Assembly (NCBI GenBank): GCA_002279825.1
Contig: NCCV01000003.1
Coordinates: 987,643 to 1,051,642, forward strand
Source of the DNA: Sphingomonadales bacterium 12-68-11
GTDB lineage: Bacteria > Pseudomonadota > Alphaproteobacteria > Sphingomonadales > Sphingomonadaceae
DNA: 64,000 bases
Direction of reading: 5' to 3'
Numbering within the stretch: position 1 is the stretch's first letter; every line of letters starts with the position of its first letter. Under the pieces are notes generated by a model that worked only from the letters and a program-made list of their open reading frames with translations, did no database searches and was not told the DNA's origin. Positions 44,113 to 52,375 of this stretch are shown here, in pieces. A program made the position numbers and the translations under genes.

Positions 44113-45471
44113 GGCCGGCGCGTGCCCGACATGCTCCCCGCCAGGCCGCTTCGGCGCAGGCACCAGCCGGTTCGGGTTGTCCCACCGCACCGTCGGCGAC
44201 TTGAGCTGCCAGCCGTTGCCGAGATCGCCGCCCGCGCAGTTGAGCCGTTTGTCGATGCAGTTGTCGTGCAGCATCTGGAGCGCCTCGGGGTCCCACGCGA
44301 TGAAGATGTCGCCGTGCTGGGTCTTGCCAGGGGCGAGACCGGGGAACATGTCGGAGGACAGCCGGATCAGGCCGCGATCGTCGGCGGCGCGCAACTGGAA
44401 CTCGGCGGCGACGTGGAGCGCCGGGATCAGATAAGGATGCGAGCGCGGGCAGCCCCAGATCGTCGACCCGGCGCTATAGACGACATGATCGCGGTGGTTG
44501 GGGCTGTCGAGGTGCTCGCCGTCCCAGCAGTTGGGGAAATCGAACACCTGGTAGAGTTTCGTGTCGCCCTGGCAGGCCGGATCGCCGAGCACCGAGAGGT
44601 CGTCGCGCGACGGGCTCTGCGCGCCGTCCTTCACGCAATAGAACCACGCGCCGCGGGTGATCTGCGCCTGCGTGCCCGGGTTCTGCATGTCGCGCCCGGC
44701 AATCAGCTTGAGGCCCTGCGGCATGTTGCGGCAGGCGTTGGCCGAGGCCGGCGCGTTGCGCTCGTCCCATCGGCAGCGGGCATCGGTTTTCGGCAACCGC
44801 TTGTAGTATATCGAAACGTAGTTCGGCCGGAACGCGTGGCCTCGCCCGTCGAGCAGCGCCGGCATCCAGTAGGCGGAGCGGTTGAGGCCGACCACGCCCT
44901 CGCCGCAGGTCGTTTCCCGCCCCGCGGCCCGCGCGCTCTCGTAAGTCTCGCCCGGACGCACCCCCACCAGCCCGTAGAACAGGTGCAAGTGGGATAACCG
45001 ATCCGAGCCCGGGTATTGGATCGGATCGACGTACGCGAGATCGCCGTCGCCGCAGGTCATCCGGAACGCACCAACCGGATCGGGGTCGGCTGAGCCGGGA
45101 ATCACGCCGCTTCCCCAGCTCGGTTGCAGGCCTTGCCGGGTTTCGAAATCGGAAGGGATAGCCGGCTTGCCGGCTGCGGTCGGCGCCCGCTCCCATTGGC
45201 CGGCCGGAGGCGCGGAAGACGTCGGGCCCGGCGGCGGCACCGGCTGCGCGCGCGCCAGTTCGAGCGCTTTGGCGAGCCGCGCCGCCTGGCCCTGCGCCGC
45301 TCCGGCAAGCTCCTGCGAAACGCATGCGGCTTCGGCCAGCAGCACCGCGAGATCCTCGTCGGTCGCCGAGCCGGGACTCGCCGCGTCGCAGCGCCCCCCC
45401 TCCTGCTGGGCGAAGGCCGGCGCGGCCGGGACCGCCAACAAAGCCAACAAGGCCAACGTGAGCCGCTTCAT
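44110..45471 (-). CDS. DUF1996 domain exported protein
   Basis: A 453-residue secreted protein (signal peptide ending AFAQ, about residue 23). The N-terminal 100 residues are Ala/Pro/Gln-rich, the rest matches DUF1996: LSHLHLFYG near 162, RSAYWMPALLDGRG near 200, FPNCWDGEHLDSPNHRDHVVY near 320-340 (conserved Asp/His/Cys) and HGDIFIAWDPEALQML. The fold probably acts on carbohydrate, by the conserved acidic/His residues, but no activity is established. Strong AGGAG before ATG 45471. It follows the spike pair by 9 bases and shares their direction. Confidence 0.85.
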   Translation of the reverse strand: MKRLTLALLALLAVPAAPAFAQQEGGRCDAASPGSATDEDLAVLLAEAACVSQELAGAAQGQAARLAKALELARAQPVPPPGPTSSAPPAGQWERAPTAAGKPAIPSDFETRQGLQPSWGSGVIPGSADPDPVGAFRMTCGDGDLAYVDPIQYPGSDRLSHLHLFYGLVGVRPGETYESARAAGRETTCGEGVVGLNRSAYWMPALLDGRGHAFRPNYVSIYYKRLPKTDARCRWDERNAPASANACRNMPQGLKLIAGRDMQNPGTQAQITRGAWFYCVKDGAQSPSRDDLSVLGDPACQGDTKLYQVFDFPNCWDGEHLDSPNHRDHVVYSAGSTIWGCPRSHPYLIPALHVAAEFQLRAADDRGLIRLSSDMFPGLAPGKTQHGDIFIAWDPEALQMLHDNCIDKRLNCAGGDLGNGWQLKSPTVRWDNPNRLVPAPKRPGGEHVGHAPA

Positions 45472-45480
45472 GCCCAACTC

Positions 45481-46947
45481 CTATGCCAGCGCCAGGGGCA
45501 GTGCCACATTCATCCGGGCGAGGATGGCATCGTACCCTAGCGGGGCGAAGTGAATGCCGTCTGGCCGGAAGTCCGCACCGCCGGCGGCCAGTTCGGTCCA
45601 GCCATCCGGATCAATGTAGGCCACATTGGGCGCCGCGAAGCTGCCAACCGTTCCGGCAATGACGGCATTCGCCGCCTGGTGACCGTTGCCGAGCACCGGC
45701 AGGACGCCGCGCACCACGATCTTGCCGTAACCCTTGGCCACCAGCGCGCCGAGCACCGCCTCGATCTGGCTCGCCTCGGGGACCGCGTTCTGGCCCTGCG
45801 CGACAAAGGCGACATCGGCGGAGGTGGCCGCGGGCAAGTGTGACAAGAAACCGCCGATCGTATCCGCCAGGTTGCCCCAGGTCGTTCCCGCGATGGCGAA
45901 ATTGCCGACCGCGAAGCCGAGCGCGCCGAATGCGCGGTGCCCATCGGTCTTGAGTGACATCTCCTCCTGGCCGTAGCTGCCCGCCGGAACGCCCTGGGTG
46001 ATGCTATCGCCGAACAGGTGCGCGCGCGCAGGCGAGGCGACCGTGACGAACGTCGCCTCCGCCGGTACGCCGACCGCCAGCCACTGGCCCGGCGGGGCGA
46101 CATCGGAGGCCGCGATCAGCGAGATCGTCTTGTCGCCCGCGGCAAGCCCGGTGACGCGCGTGGCGCGCACCGCGTCGGCGCCGATCGCGTTCCCAGGCTT
46201 TCCGGTATCATGGATCGTCAGCGCGCCTCCGACCAACAGCGCGAACTCGGCCGACTGACCCACTACCCACAACTCGGTAGCGCTGGTGCGAAATCGGATC
46301 AGCGGCTGATGGCCCGTCCTGCCGCTCCCGGAGGCGCCATCGCCATCCCACGCGGGGCGCAGCAGCGGGTTGCGGCCGGCGCCTAGCCACGAACCGAAGT
46401 CCTCGGTCCGCGACGCGATGCGGCCGCCCGGCATCACATGCTTGCTGGCCTCGTCCCCGGCCACCGCCCATTCGCCGGCCACGGCCACGGCGGGCGCGGC
46501 GCCGGTCACTTTCAACACCGCCCCCTCGTCGGTCGGCATGTAGCAATAGCCGCGCGGCGCCGCGAACTGGAAGGTGACGAAGTGCGCCGCATCGCTCAGT
46601 GCCGAGAACAGCGTGTAGAAGTCGCTTTCGGGACCGGCCGCGTACTCGGTGATCGCGCCGCCGTTGATCGTGACGCGGATGACCGGAAGCTCCGCGCCCG
46701 GATAGCGCGACTTCAGCTTGACGCTCGCCGCCGAGCCGGTGACCACCCCGCACCAGATCGCGGCGCGCGACTGGGTGCCGTCGGCCGGGAAATTGCACTT
46801 CGTCGCATCGCTGGCGTCGTCGTGAAGCAGGGTGAAGCCTGCCGCGATCTCCCCATAGCCGAAGGCGCTGGTAGTCGGCGTGGGGCCGCCGCCGGGCAGG
46901 GCTCGACCCAACGCGAGGCTCGTCGGCGAGACCGTGACCTCGATCAT
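45481..46947 (-). CDS. SGNH/GDSL hydrolase protein, candidate GTA-type head-spike (GhsB-like)
   Basis: A 488-residue protein without signal peptide. The N-terminal ~300 residues are beta-rich with no recognised enzyme domain; the C-terminal part is an SGNH hydrolase: HLFGDSITQGVPAGSYG (block I serine), TTWGNLAD, VAQGQNAVPEA (block III) and RPDGIHFAPLGY near 461-472 (block V D/H). The ATG overlaps the stop of the spike-base-like gene (ATGA), so the pair is co-translated. The order small base protein then large SGNH-type protein recalls ghsA/ghsB of R. capsulatus GTA. Absence of a signal peptide fits a virion part rather than a secreted enzyme. Spike role is inference. Confidence 0.7.
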   Translation of the reverse strand: MIEVTVSPTSLALGRALPGGGPTPTTSAFGYGEIAAGFTLLHDDASDATKCNFPADGTQSRAAIWCGVVTGSAASVKLKSRYPGAELPVIRVTINGGAITEYAAGPESDFYTLFSALSDAAHFVTFQFAAPRGYCYMPTDEGAVLKVTGAAPAVAVAGEWAVAGDEASKHVMPGGRIASRTEDFGSWLGAGRNPLLRPAWDGDGASGSGRTGHQPLIRFRTSATELWVVGQSAEFALLVGGALTIHDTGKPGNAIGADAVRATRVTGLAAGDKTISLIAASDVAPPGQWLAVGVPAEATFVTVASPARAHLFGDSITQGVPAGSYGQEEMSLKTDGHRAFGALGFAVGNFAIAGTTWGNLADTIGGFLSHLPAATSADVAFVAQGQNAVPEASQIEAVLGALVAKGYGKIVVRGVLPVLGNGHQAANAVIAGTVGSFAAPNVAYIDPDGWTELAAGGADFRPDGIHFAPLGYDAILARMNVALPLALA

Positions 46948-47213
46948 CAGGCTAGTCCGACCAGCCCGGTGGCACTGGTACCCGCCGACCGCACGAATTG
47001 CGCGCGGATCGGCACGATCTGGCCCGCCTGCACCACCAGAGCGACGTCGGCCGGCGAATCGACCGCGCGCAACGCGATCGTCCCGCTACCGCCGACCATC
47101 AGCGCCTTGGGCAGACGAGCCAGTTCGGCCGTATCATGGGGCACGATAGCAAAAGCTTCGCGTGCCGGGCTCGAAAGGCCGTTTGCATACTTGCGGAACG
47201 GATCGATCGACAT
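46947..47213 (-). CDS. spike base protein, RCAP_rcc01079-like (GhsA-type)
   Basis: An 88-residue protein: DPF at 4-6, SSPAREAFAIVPHDTAEL near 14-31, LPKALMVGGSGTIALRAVD near 34-52, and QAGQIVPIRAQFVRSAGTSATGLVGL at the end. This spacing, a short phage-like beta module of 85-100 residues ending TxATGIVGL, is that of the GTA head-spike base family named after R. capsulatus rcc01079. A perfect AAGGAG lies nine bases before the ATG. No other phage gene is seen nearby, so it is a stand-alone spike pair, as in GTA systems where spike genes are unlinked to the capsid cluster. Confidence 0.75.
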   Translation of the reverse strand: MSIDPFRKYANGLSSPAREAFAIVPHDTAELARLPKALMVGGSGTIALRAVDSPADVALVVQAGQIVPIRAQFVRSAGTSATGLVGLA

Positions 47214-47292
47214 GGTCTGGAACTCCTTGCTGCGCGATGCGCATTGCGTCGGAGGCGCCGATAGTTGCCGAATAGGCGTGTAGGAAAGTACA

Positions 47293-47322
47293 ATATCACC
47301 GAATTGGTGAATTGATACTCAA
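47293..47322 (-). promoter_or_regulatory. candidate promoter with operator-like inverted repeat for spike genes
   Basis: On the minus strand TTGAGT (47322-47317) and TGATAT (47298-47293) are 18 bases apart, a plausible sigma70-type promoter pointing at the spike-base gene. TCACC-N5-GGTGA (47296-47310) lies in the spacer and touches the -10. The region is far more AT-rich than its surroundings. Repressor unknown. Confidence 0.45.
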
Positions 47323-48314
47323 GGAGACTGACGCGCCGCGCGGACAGTGTCGGCAATGCCTTCCGTCAAGGTGACGCGCGGGCGCCAACCCAGCACCCGC
47401 TTGGCCTCGTCGTTGCGATAGCTCAGCCCGCGCCACCGTACTTGCTGGCGCGGCAGGTCGAGCCACTCGGGTAGCCGCGCGCGCCCGCCGAAAAACAACC
47501 GGCTGGCGAGCCACGCGGCCACCCCGACGGCGCGGACGGCGAGATAGGGCACCGGCACGCCGAGTCCCAAGGGCGCGCCGGCGCGTTTCGCGCGGTAGTG
47601 GAAGCCCCAGTGGGTCGGCTGTTCGTCATCGACGAGGTTGACGACCGCTTCGCCTCCGAGCGGCACGGTCAGCGCGGCGACGAGCGCCTCCGCGCAGTTC
47701 GCGACGTGGACCAGCCGCATCGGCGAAAGCGGCGCGAAGATCAGGTCCAGCCCGCCGACCCGCATGGCCCGGCCGTAATCCCAATCCTTGCCCGGGCCGA
47801 AGATTGCGCCTGGGCGGATGATGGCGAGCACACGGCCGGTCTCGCGGCAGGCGGCGCGCACCATCGCCTCCTGCTGCAGCTTGGTCTGGGTATAGGCATC
47901 GCGTCGCAGCGGTGCGGGTTCGAGCGGCGTGCGTTCGTCGAACCGCCCGGACCAGCCAGGCGCGGAAAAATCGTACACCGAGAAGCTGCTGACATGGACG
48001 AACCGCGCCAGGCGCGCGGGCAGCGCCGCAAGCAGGTTCTCGGTCGCCAGCACCGTTCCGGCGAGCTGCGTCGGCAGATCGCCCGACGCGGCGGCCGCGC
48101 AGTGGATCACCGCCTCGGCCTCGCCGACCGCTTGTTCCCAAGCGCCGCGCTGCCGCAAGTCCCCGGCGACGACCGCGACTCCGGCCGGCTGCGTCTCCGG
48201 CGCGGGCAATGACGCGGGGCGGTGCATGGCCAGCACCTCGTGCCCGGCGGCCAGCGCCGCATCGACCACCGCGCGCCCGAGAAATCCCCCGGCGCCGGTC
48301 ACGAAAACTTTCAT
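47319..48314 (-). CDS. NAD-dependent epimerase/dehydratase (extended SDR)
   Basis: A 331-residue nucleotide-sugar-type SDR: VTGAGGFLGRAVVDAAL at 5-21, VHVSSFSVYDF near 107-117 (catalytic Ser) and YTQTK near 141 (YxxxK). Probably makes or modifies a sugar precursor. It ends with RWRGLSYRNDEAKRVLGWRP, usual for family members acting on sugars or sterols. The start overlaps the Gfo/Idh gene stop by four bases. Confidence 0.87.
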   Translation of the reverse strand: MKVFVTGAGGFLGRAVVDAALAAGHEVLAMHRPASLPAPETQPAGVAVVAGDLRQRGAWEQAVGEAEAVIHCAAAASGDLPTQLAGTVLATENLLAALPARLARFVHVSSFSVYDFSAPGWSGRFDERTPLEPAPLRRDAYTQTKLQQEAMVRAACRETGRVLAIIRPGAIFGPGKDWDYGRAMRVGGLDLIFAPLSPMRLVHVANCAEALVAALTVPLGGEAVVNLVDDEQPTHWGFHYRAKRAGAPLGLGVPVPYLAVRAVGVAAWLASRLFFGGRARLPEWLDLPRQQVRWRGLSYRNDEAKRVLGWRPRVTLTEGIADTVRAARQSP

Positions 48315-49393
48315 CGCCCTGCCCCCAGCGCCACGATCTCATCGGTGAGGCGCGCAGTCGCCAGCATCTCGGCGGGCGTGATAGGCGGCGGATCGCCGCG
48401 CCGCAGCGCGGCATAGGTCGCCGCCAGCATCCTCGGCAGACCATGCGTGGTGCCGTGCTGGCCGATCTTGTTGCGCAAGTTGGCAAAGCCCGCCCGCACC
48501 AAGGCGAAACCGCCGCGCATCTGCCCGATCGGCGCGCGTTTGCCGGTGTCGGGCGGCCCGTCGAAGCGCATGAAAGGATTGTAGAGATCCGTCTCCACGC
48601 TCGCTTCCGAGCCGCGCACCGCGACCCGGAATGCGCTCGGCTCGACATCGGTCGCGATCCGCAGCCGCCCGCGCACCTGCCCCGCCATGACCAGCGCATC
48701 GAGGAAATCGAACCCCGCGCGCGCGTTGCCGCTGCGGTTGGCCAGCTCGCCATGGACCGCGTCAGCCGTCTCGGCGCCCGTCAGCGCCTGGAACAGATAG
48801 ACCAGATGCGGCAGGAAATCGTGAACCGCGCCGGCCGGCAAATCCGCCCCGGGCCCGGCCAGGTTGCGGTCGCCGAACGGGCCGGCCAGGAAATCGAGGC
48901 TCAGCAGGATGTCGCACTCGCGCACGGTCCCTAGCCGCCCTTCCGCGATCATCGCCAGCAGCGCGATGACCGGATCGTTGAACAGCAGATTGCGGCTTTC
49001 GACCAGCACGCGGCCGGCGGCGGCGGCGGCCTCGATCAGCGCGGCGGTCTCGGCCGCGGTGCCGGTCATCGGTTTCTCGCACACGACGTGCGCCCCGGCG
49101 GCGAGCGCCTGGCGGACTAGCGCGTCGTGAGTCTGCGGCGGGGTCAGGACATGGACCACATCGGGCCGCTCGGCCGCCAGCATTGCTTCCGCGTCGGTAT
49201 AGACCGTGCCCGCCCCGAACCGGTTGCGGGCCGCTTCGGCGAGAGCGCGAGACCGGTCGCACAGCCCGACAAGCAGCGCATCGGGAGAACTCGTCAGATA
49301 CGGCAAGTGCTCGTAAGCGATCGCGCCGCAGCCGATCACCGCCGCGCGCAGCGGTCCGCCGTCTGCCGTATCGAGATGTTCAGAAACGCCCAC
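48311..49393 (-). CDS. Gfo/Idh/MocA family oxidoreductase
   Basis: A 360-residue NAD(P)-dependent dehydrogenase with AAVIGCGAIAYEHLPYL near 17-33, the conserved VVCEKPMTGTAAE near 103-115 (EKP motif) and HDFLPHLVYLFQ near 190-201 (active-site histidine region). Likely acts with the coupled SDR to alter a nucleotide sugar for the polymer. GTG start at 49393; the start is the least certain part. Confidence 0.88.
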   Translation of the reverse strand: MGVSEHLDTADGGPLRAAVIGCGAIAYEHLPYLTSSPDALLVGLCDRSRALAEAARNRFGAGTVYTDAEAMLAAERPDVVHVLTPPQTHDALVRQALAAGAHVVCEKPMTGTAAETAALIEAAAAAGRVLVESRNLLFNDPVIALLAMIAEGRLGTVRECDILLSLDFLAGPFGDRNLAGPGADLPAGAVHDFLPHLVYLFQALTGAETADAVHGELANRSGNARAGFDFLDALVMAGQVRGRLRIATDVEPSAFRVAVRGSEASVETDLYNPFMRFDGPPDTGKRAPIGQMRGGFALVRAGFANLRNKIGQHGTTHGLPRMLAATYAALRRGDPPPITPAEMLATARLTDEIVALGAGR

Positions 49394-49572
49394 GGCCCCG
49401 TCAGTTCGCTTCCACCGATTGAAGCGGCGCAGGCCGCGGGCCGCTGCTTAGCGAAAAACTCCTAAAAGACCAGCCGGCTAGAAGCGCTCCCTGAAGGCGC
49501 CGTGCGCCACTCCGGAACAGCTCGGCGCTGCCAAGCCCGTTGTGTCGGTCGAGTCTTCGGTTAGATAGCCCC

Positions 49573-50100
49573 ATGTCCGCCGATCCCGACTGGCAAGCCG
49601 ATTTGCGCCGCTGGGGCGCCAGCAAGGCGCTGCGGCGTGAACAATCGCTGTGGGCCATCCGGCTCTATCGCTTCGGCAGGCGCGTCGATCGCCGCCCCCC
49701 CGGGATCGTGCGGACGCTGGCGACCAAGCTTTACTGGGCGCTGTTCCGGGTGATCGAAACGTCCACCGGGATCAGCCTTCCGAAAGAGGCCGAGATCGGG
49801 CCCGGGCTCAAGATCTGGCATTTCGGCGGCGTGTTCATCAACCCCGGGGTCAGGATCGGCGCCAACTGCACGCTGCGCCAGGGCGTCACCATCGGCAACC
49901 GGAGCGACGACGGGCCGGTCCCGGTGATCGGCGACAATGTCGAGTTCGGCGCCTACGCGCAGGTGCTGGGCGGCGTGCGGATCGGCGACAACTGCCGGAT
50001 CGGGGCGATGTCGGTCGTCCTGATCGACGTGCCCGACGGCGCCACCGCGGTCGGCGTGCCGGCCCGGATCGTCGGCGGCGCCGGTCAGCCGCCCGCCTGA
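49573..50100 (+). CDS. serine acetyltransferase-like left-handed beta-helix transferase
   Basis: A 175-residue hexapeptide-repeat protein resembling CysE but lacking its long N-terminal helical domain. LYRFGRRVDRRP, STGISLPKEAEIGPGLKIWH and repeated [LIV]GxxxxI turns (IGPGLKIWHFGGVFINPGV, IGNR, IGDNVEFGAYAQVLGG, IGDNCRIGA) build the helix, with the acetyl-CoA histidine in KIWHFGG. In exopolysaccharide loci such proteins acetylate sugars rather than serine. It is the only rightward gene between long leftward runs. Confidence 0.82.
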   Translation: MSADPDWQADLRRWGASKALRREQSLWAIRLYRFGRRVDRRPPGIVRTLATKLYWALFRVIETSTGISLPKEAEIGPGLKIWHFGGVFINPGVRIGANCTLRQGVTIGNRSDDGPVPVIGDNVEFGAYAQVLGGVRIGDNCRIGAMSVVLIDVPDGATAVGVPARIVGGAGQPPA

Positions 50101-50106
50101 TCCCGC

Positions 50107-51372
50107 TCAGCCGGCCGCGGCGGTGCGGGCGAGCTGATCTTGGAACAGCTTCGCCAGCCCGGCAGCGTTGCGGTCGCGCGCGTGCAGCCGTTCGACCGCG
50201 GCGCGTGCGGCCGGGATCATGCGTTCGCGCAGCCCGCCGCCCTCGATCACACGCCGCAGTGCTTCGGCCAGCGCGCCCGCGTTGCCCGGCGGCACGGTCA
50301 TTGCGGTGGCCTCGTTGACGGCAAGCTCCGGGATGCCGCTGATCCAGGTGCAGACCACCGGCGCGCCGACCGCCATCGCTTCCATGATCGAGATCGGCAG
50401 ACCTTCGGCGAACGACGCCATGCAAAACACGTCGCAAGCGGCGAGCCGCTCCGAGACTTGCGCGGGCAGCAGTTCCCCGGCGAAAATGGTGCGGTCCGCC
50501 AGGCCAAGACGCTCGGCCTCGCGGCGCACGTCCGGTTCGAACGGCCCTCCGCCGATGATTTCCACTTCGGCGTCGATGCCCTGATCGGCCAGGATCTTGA
50601 GCGCCTGCAGGAGGACCGCGTGGCCTTTCTCGGGCGCGATCCGGCCGACCGTGACGATCCGCGGCGGCGCCCCGAAGGCCTTGCGCGCGCGCAGCGGGAA
50701 CGCCTGCAAGTCGATGCCGCAGCGAACCACGTGAAACTTCGGCCAATCGGCCGGCGCGGCGATCCGGCATAGCTGCGAGCGCGCGAAGTCGGTGATGCAG
50801 GCCACGAAGCTCGCCGAGCGGGCCTTGAGGTCCATCCGCGCGATCGCATCGTCGAAAAAGTCGTGCGGACCGTGCAGCGTGAAGCTCCAGCTCGCCCGGC
50901 CGGAGCCGCCGAAGTTCAGGATCTCGGCGGCGAACCACGCAATCGACGACGGCGCCATACCGAAATGCGCATGGAGGTGGCGGATCCCGTTCTGGCGGCA
51001 GTGGCGCGCGGCACGGGCCGCATAACCGAGGTGGATCAGCCGCCGCGCCATCTGCCCAAGGTCGAGGCGCGCCGAGCGGGCAGCGGTGATCGCCAGCCTG
51101 GCCGTGGCCAGCGGATGGCGCGCGAAGGTCGCGGCCAGTGCCCCCGCGATCCGCATCGGCGATGATTTCAGGTACAGTGTCCGCGCCTGGCGCTCACGCG
51201 CTTCCGGCGTGGTCAGGTCGCCCGGTCCCGGCGAATTCATCGCCAACGGATAGACTTGCGCCCCGAGCCGCTCGATCTCGTCGATCTCGCCGGAAATGAA
51301 CGTCATCGCCAGGCGCGGGTAATCGGTCAGGACATAGGCGACCTTCCAGCTCGCCCCTCCGGCCGCAGTCAT
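50107..51372 (-). CDS. GT4 family glycosyltransferase
   Basis: A 421-residue GT-B enzyme with VAYVLTDYPRLAMTFISGEI near 12-31 (the N-terminus seen in colanic-acid WcaL-like transferases), RHLHAHFGMAPSSIAW near 133-148, VGRIAPEKGHAVLLQAL near 242-258 and the donor-site EGLPISIMEAMAVGAPVV near 318-335. ATG 51372 is chosen as start. Adds a sugar to the lipid-linked repeat unit. Confidence 0.88.
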   Translation of the reverse strand: MTAAGGASWKVAYVLTDYPRLAMTFISGEIDEIERLGAQVYPLAMNSPGPGDLTTPEARERQARTLYLKSSPMRIAGALAATFARHPLATARLAITAARSARLDLGQMARRLIHLGYAARAARHCRQNGIRHLHAHFGMAPSSIAWFAAEILNFGGSGRASWSFTLHGPHDFFDDAIARMDLKARSASFVACITDFARSQLCRIAAPADWPKFHVVRCGIDLQAFPLRARKAFGAPPRIVTVGRIAPEKGHAVLLQALKILADQGIDAEVEIIGGGPFEPDVRREAERLGLADRTIFAGELLPAQVSERLAACDVFCMASFAEGLPISIMEAMAVGAPVVCTWISGIPELAVNEATAMTVPPGNAGALAEALRRVIEGGGLRERMIPAARAAVERLHARDRNAAGLAKLFQDQLARTAAAG

Positions 51373-51400
51373 GCCCGGCTCCCCGCCCGCGCGAAGCGCG

Positions 51401-52375
51401 TCATTTGTCGAGCGCCAGCGCGCCGGTCGGCCGCACCAGAGCGCGCAGGGCATAGCGAACCGCCCCGATCAGCTCGGCGTACTTGCCCGCCACGGAGAGC
51501 TTTGCCCGGAACCATCCCTCGCGCCTAGCGATGCGCAGCGCCTGCGCCAATGTCGCAAGCGGCCACAGCAGCACAAGCGCCGGGTGGACCGCCGCACCGA
51601 GCAGCAGCGCGAAGAGCGGAAGCACCCCGGCCCAGGCCAGCGCCCGCAGCAGCTCCGCCCGGAACAGCGCGCCCGGGCCGCGCGCGCGCGTCGCCCACCA
51701 TGCCTGCGCATAGCCCATCCCGCTGCGCACCGCCCGCCGCCACCACTGCGAGAAGCGGTCCATCGCCGCGTCGTGGACGGTCATCGGCATATCGAGCCGC
51801 ATGATCCGCCAGCCCGCCGCGCGCAGGCGGCTGCACAGCTCGGGTTCCTCACCGGCGATGATCGCCGGATCGAACCCTCCGACCGCGCGATAGGCGGCAC
51901 AGCGGAACACCGCGTCGCCGCCACTCGCCAGGGCCTCGCCGATGGGGGTCGCCCATTCGCTGTCCGCGAGCGCGTTGTAGCGCGATGCTTGCGGAAACCG
52001 CTCGCGCCGGCGGCCGCAAACGACGGCAAAGCCTGGCTCGCGGTCGAGAAAGCCGGTTGCGGCGCCCAGCCAGCCCGGCTCCACCTCGCAGTCGCCATCG
52101 ACGAACATCACGAACTCGAGCTCGGGTGCGAGCAGGCCCAGTCTCTGGAAGCCTTCGGCGCGCGCGCGCGCGGCGGTGAACGGGCGGCGCGGATCGAGAC
52201 CGAGCACCTCCGCACCGAGCGCAGCGGCGCGTTCCGGGCTGCCGTCGCTCGATCCGCTGTCGACATAGATCACCGGACCGGGCGCATCGGCCAGTGAGCG
52301 CAGGCAGCGCTCGAGGCGCGCGCCTTCGTTGCGCCCGATCGCAACCACGCCGAGACGGGCGGCTTGCTCAGCCAT
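51401..52375 (-). CDS. GT2 family glycosyltransferase
   Basis: A 324-residue GT-A enzyme: VVAIGRNEGARLERCLRSL near 10-28, VIYVDSGSSDGSPERA near 35-50, FVDGDCEVEPGWL near 90-102 (DxD-type metal site), EEPELCSRLRAAGW near 175-188, then two C-terminal helices. Start overlaps the stop of the flippase gene by eight bases. Confidence 0.88.
   Translation of the reverse strand: MAEQAARLGVVAIGRNEGARLERCLRSLADAPGPVIYVDSGSSDGSPERAAALGAEVLGLDPRRPFTAARARAEGFQRLGLLAPELEFVMFVDGDCEVEPGWLGAATGFLDREPGFAVVCGRRRERFPQASRYNALADSEWATPIGEALASGGDAVFRCAAYRAVGGFDPAIIAGEEPELCSRLRAAGWRIMRLDMPMTVHDAAMDRFSQWWRRAVRSGMGYAQAWWATRARGPGALFRAELLRALAWAGVLPLFALLLGAAVHPALVLLWPLATLAQALRIARREGWFRAKLSVAGKYAELIGAVRYALRALVRPTGALALDK

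Noticed and set aside
45481..47213. Part of a larger prophage
   Set aside because: No capsid, tail, terminase, integrase or lysis genes flank the pair; the neighbours are sugar and polysaccharide genes.
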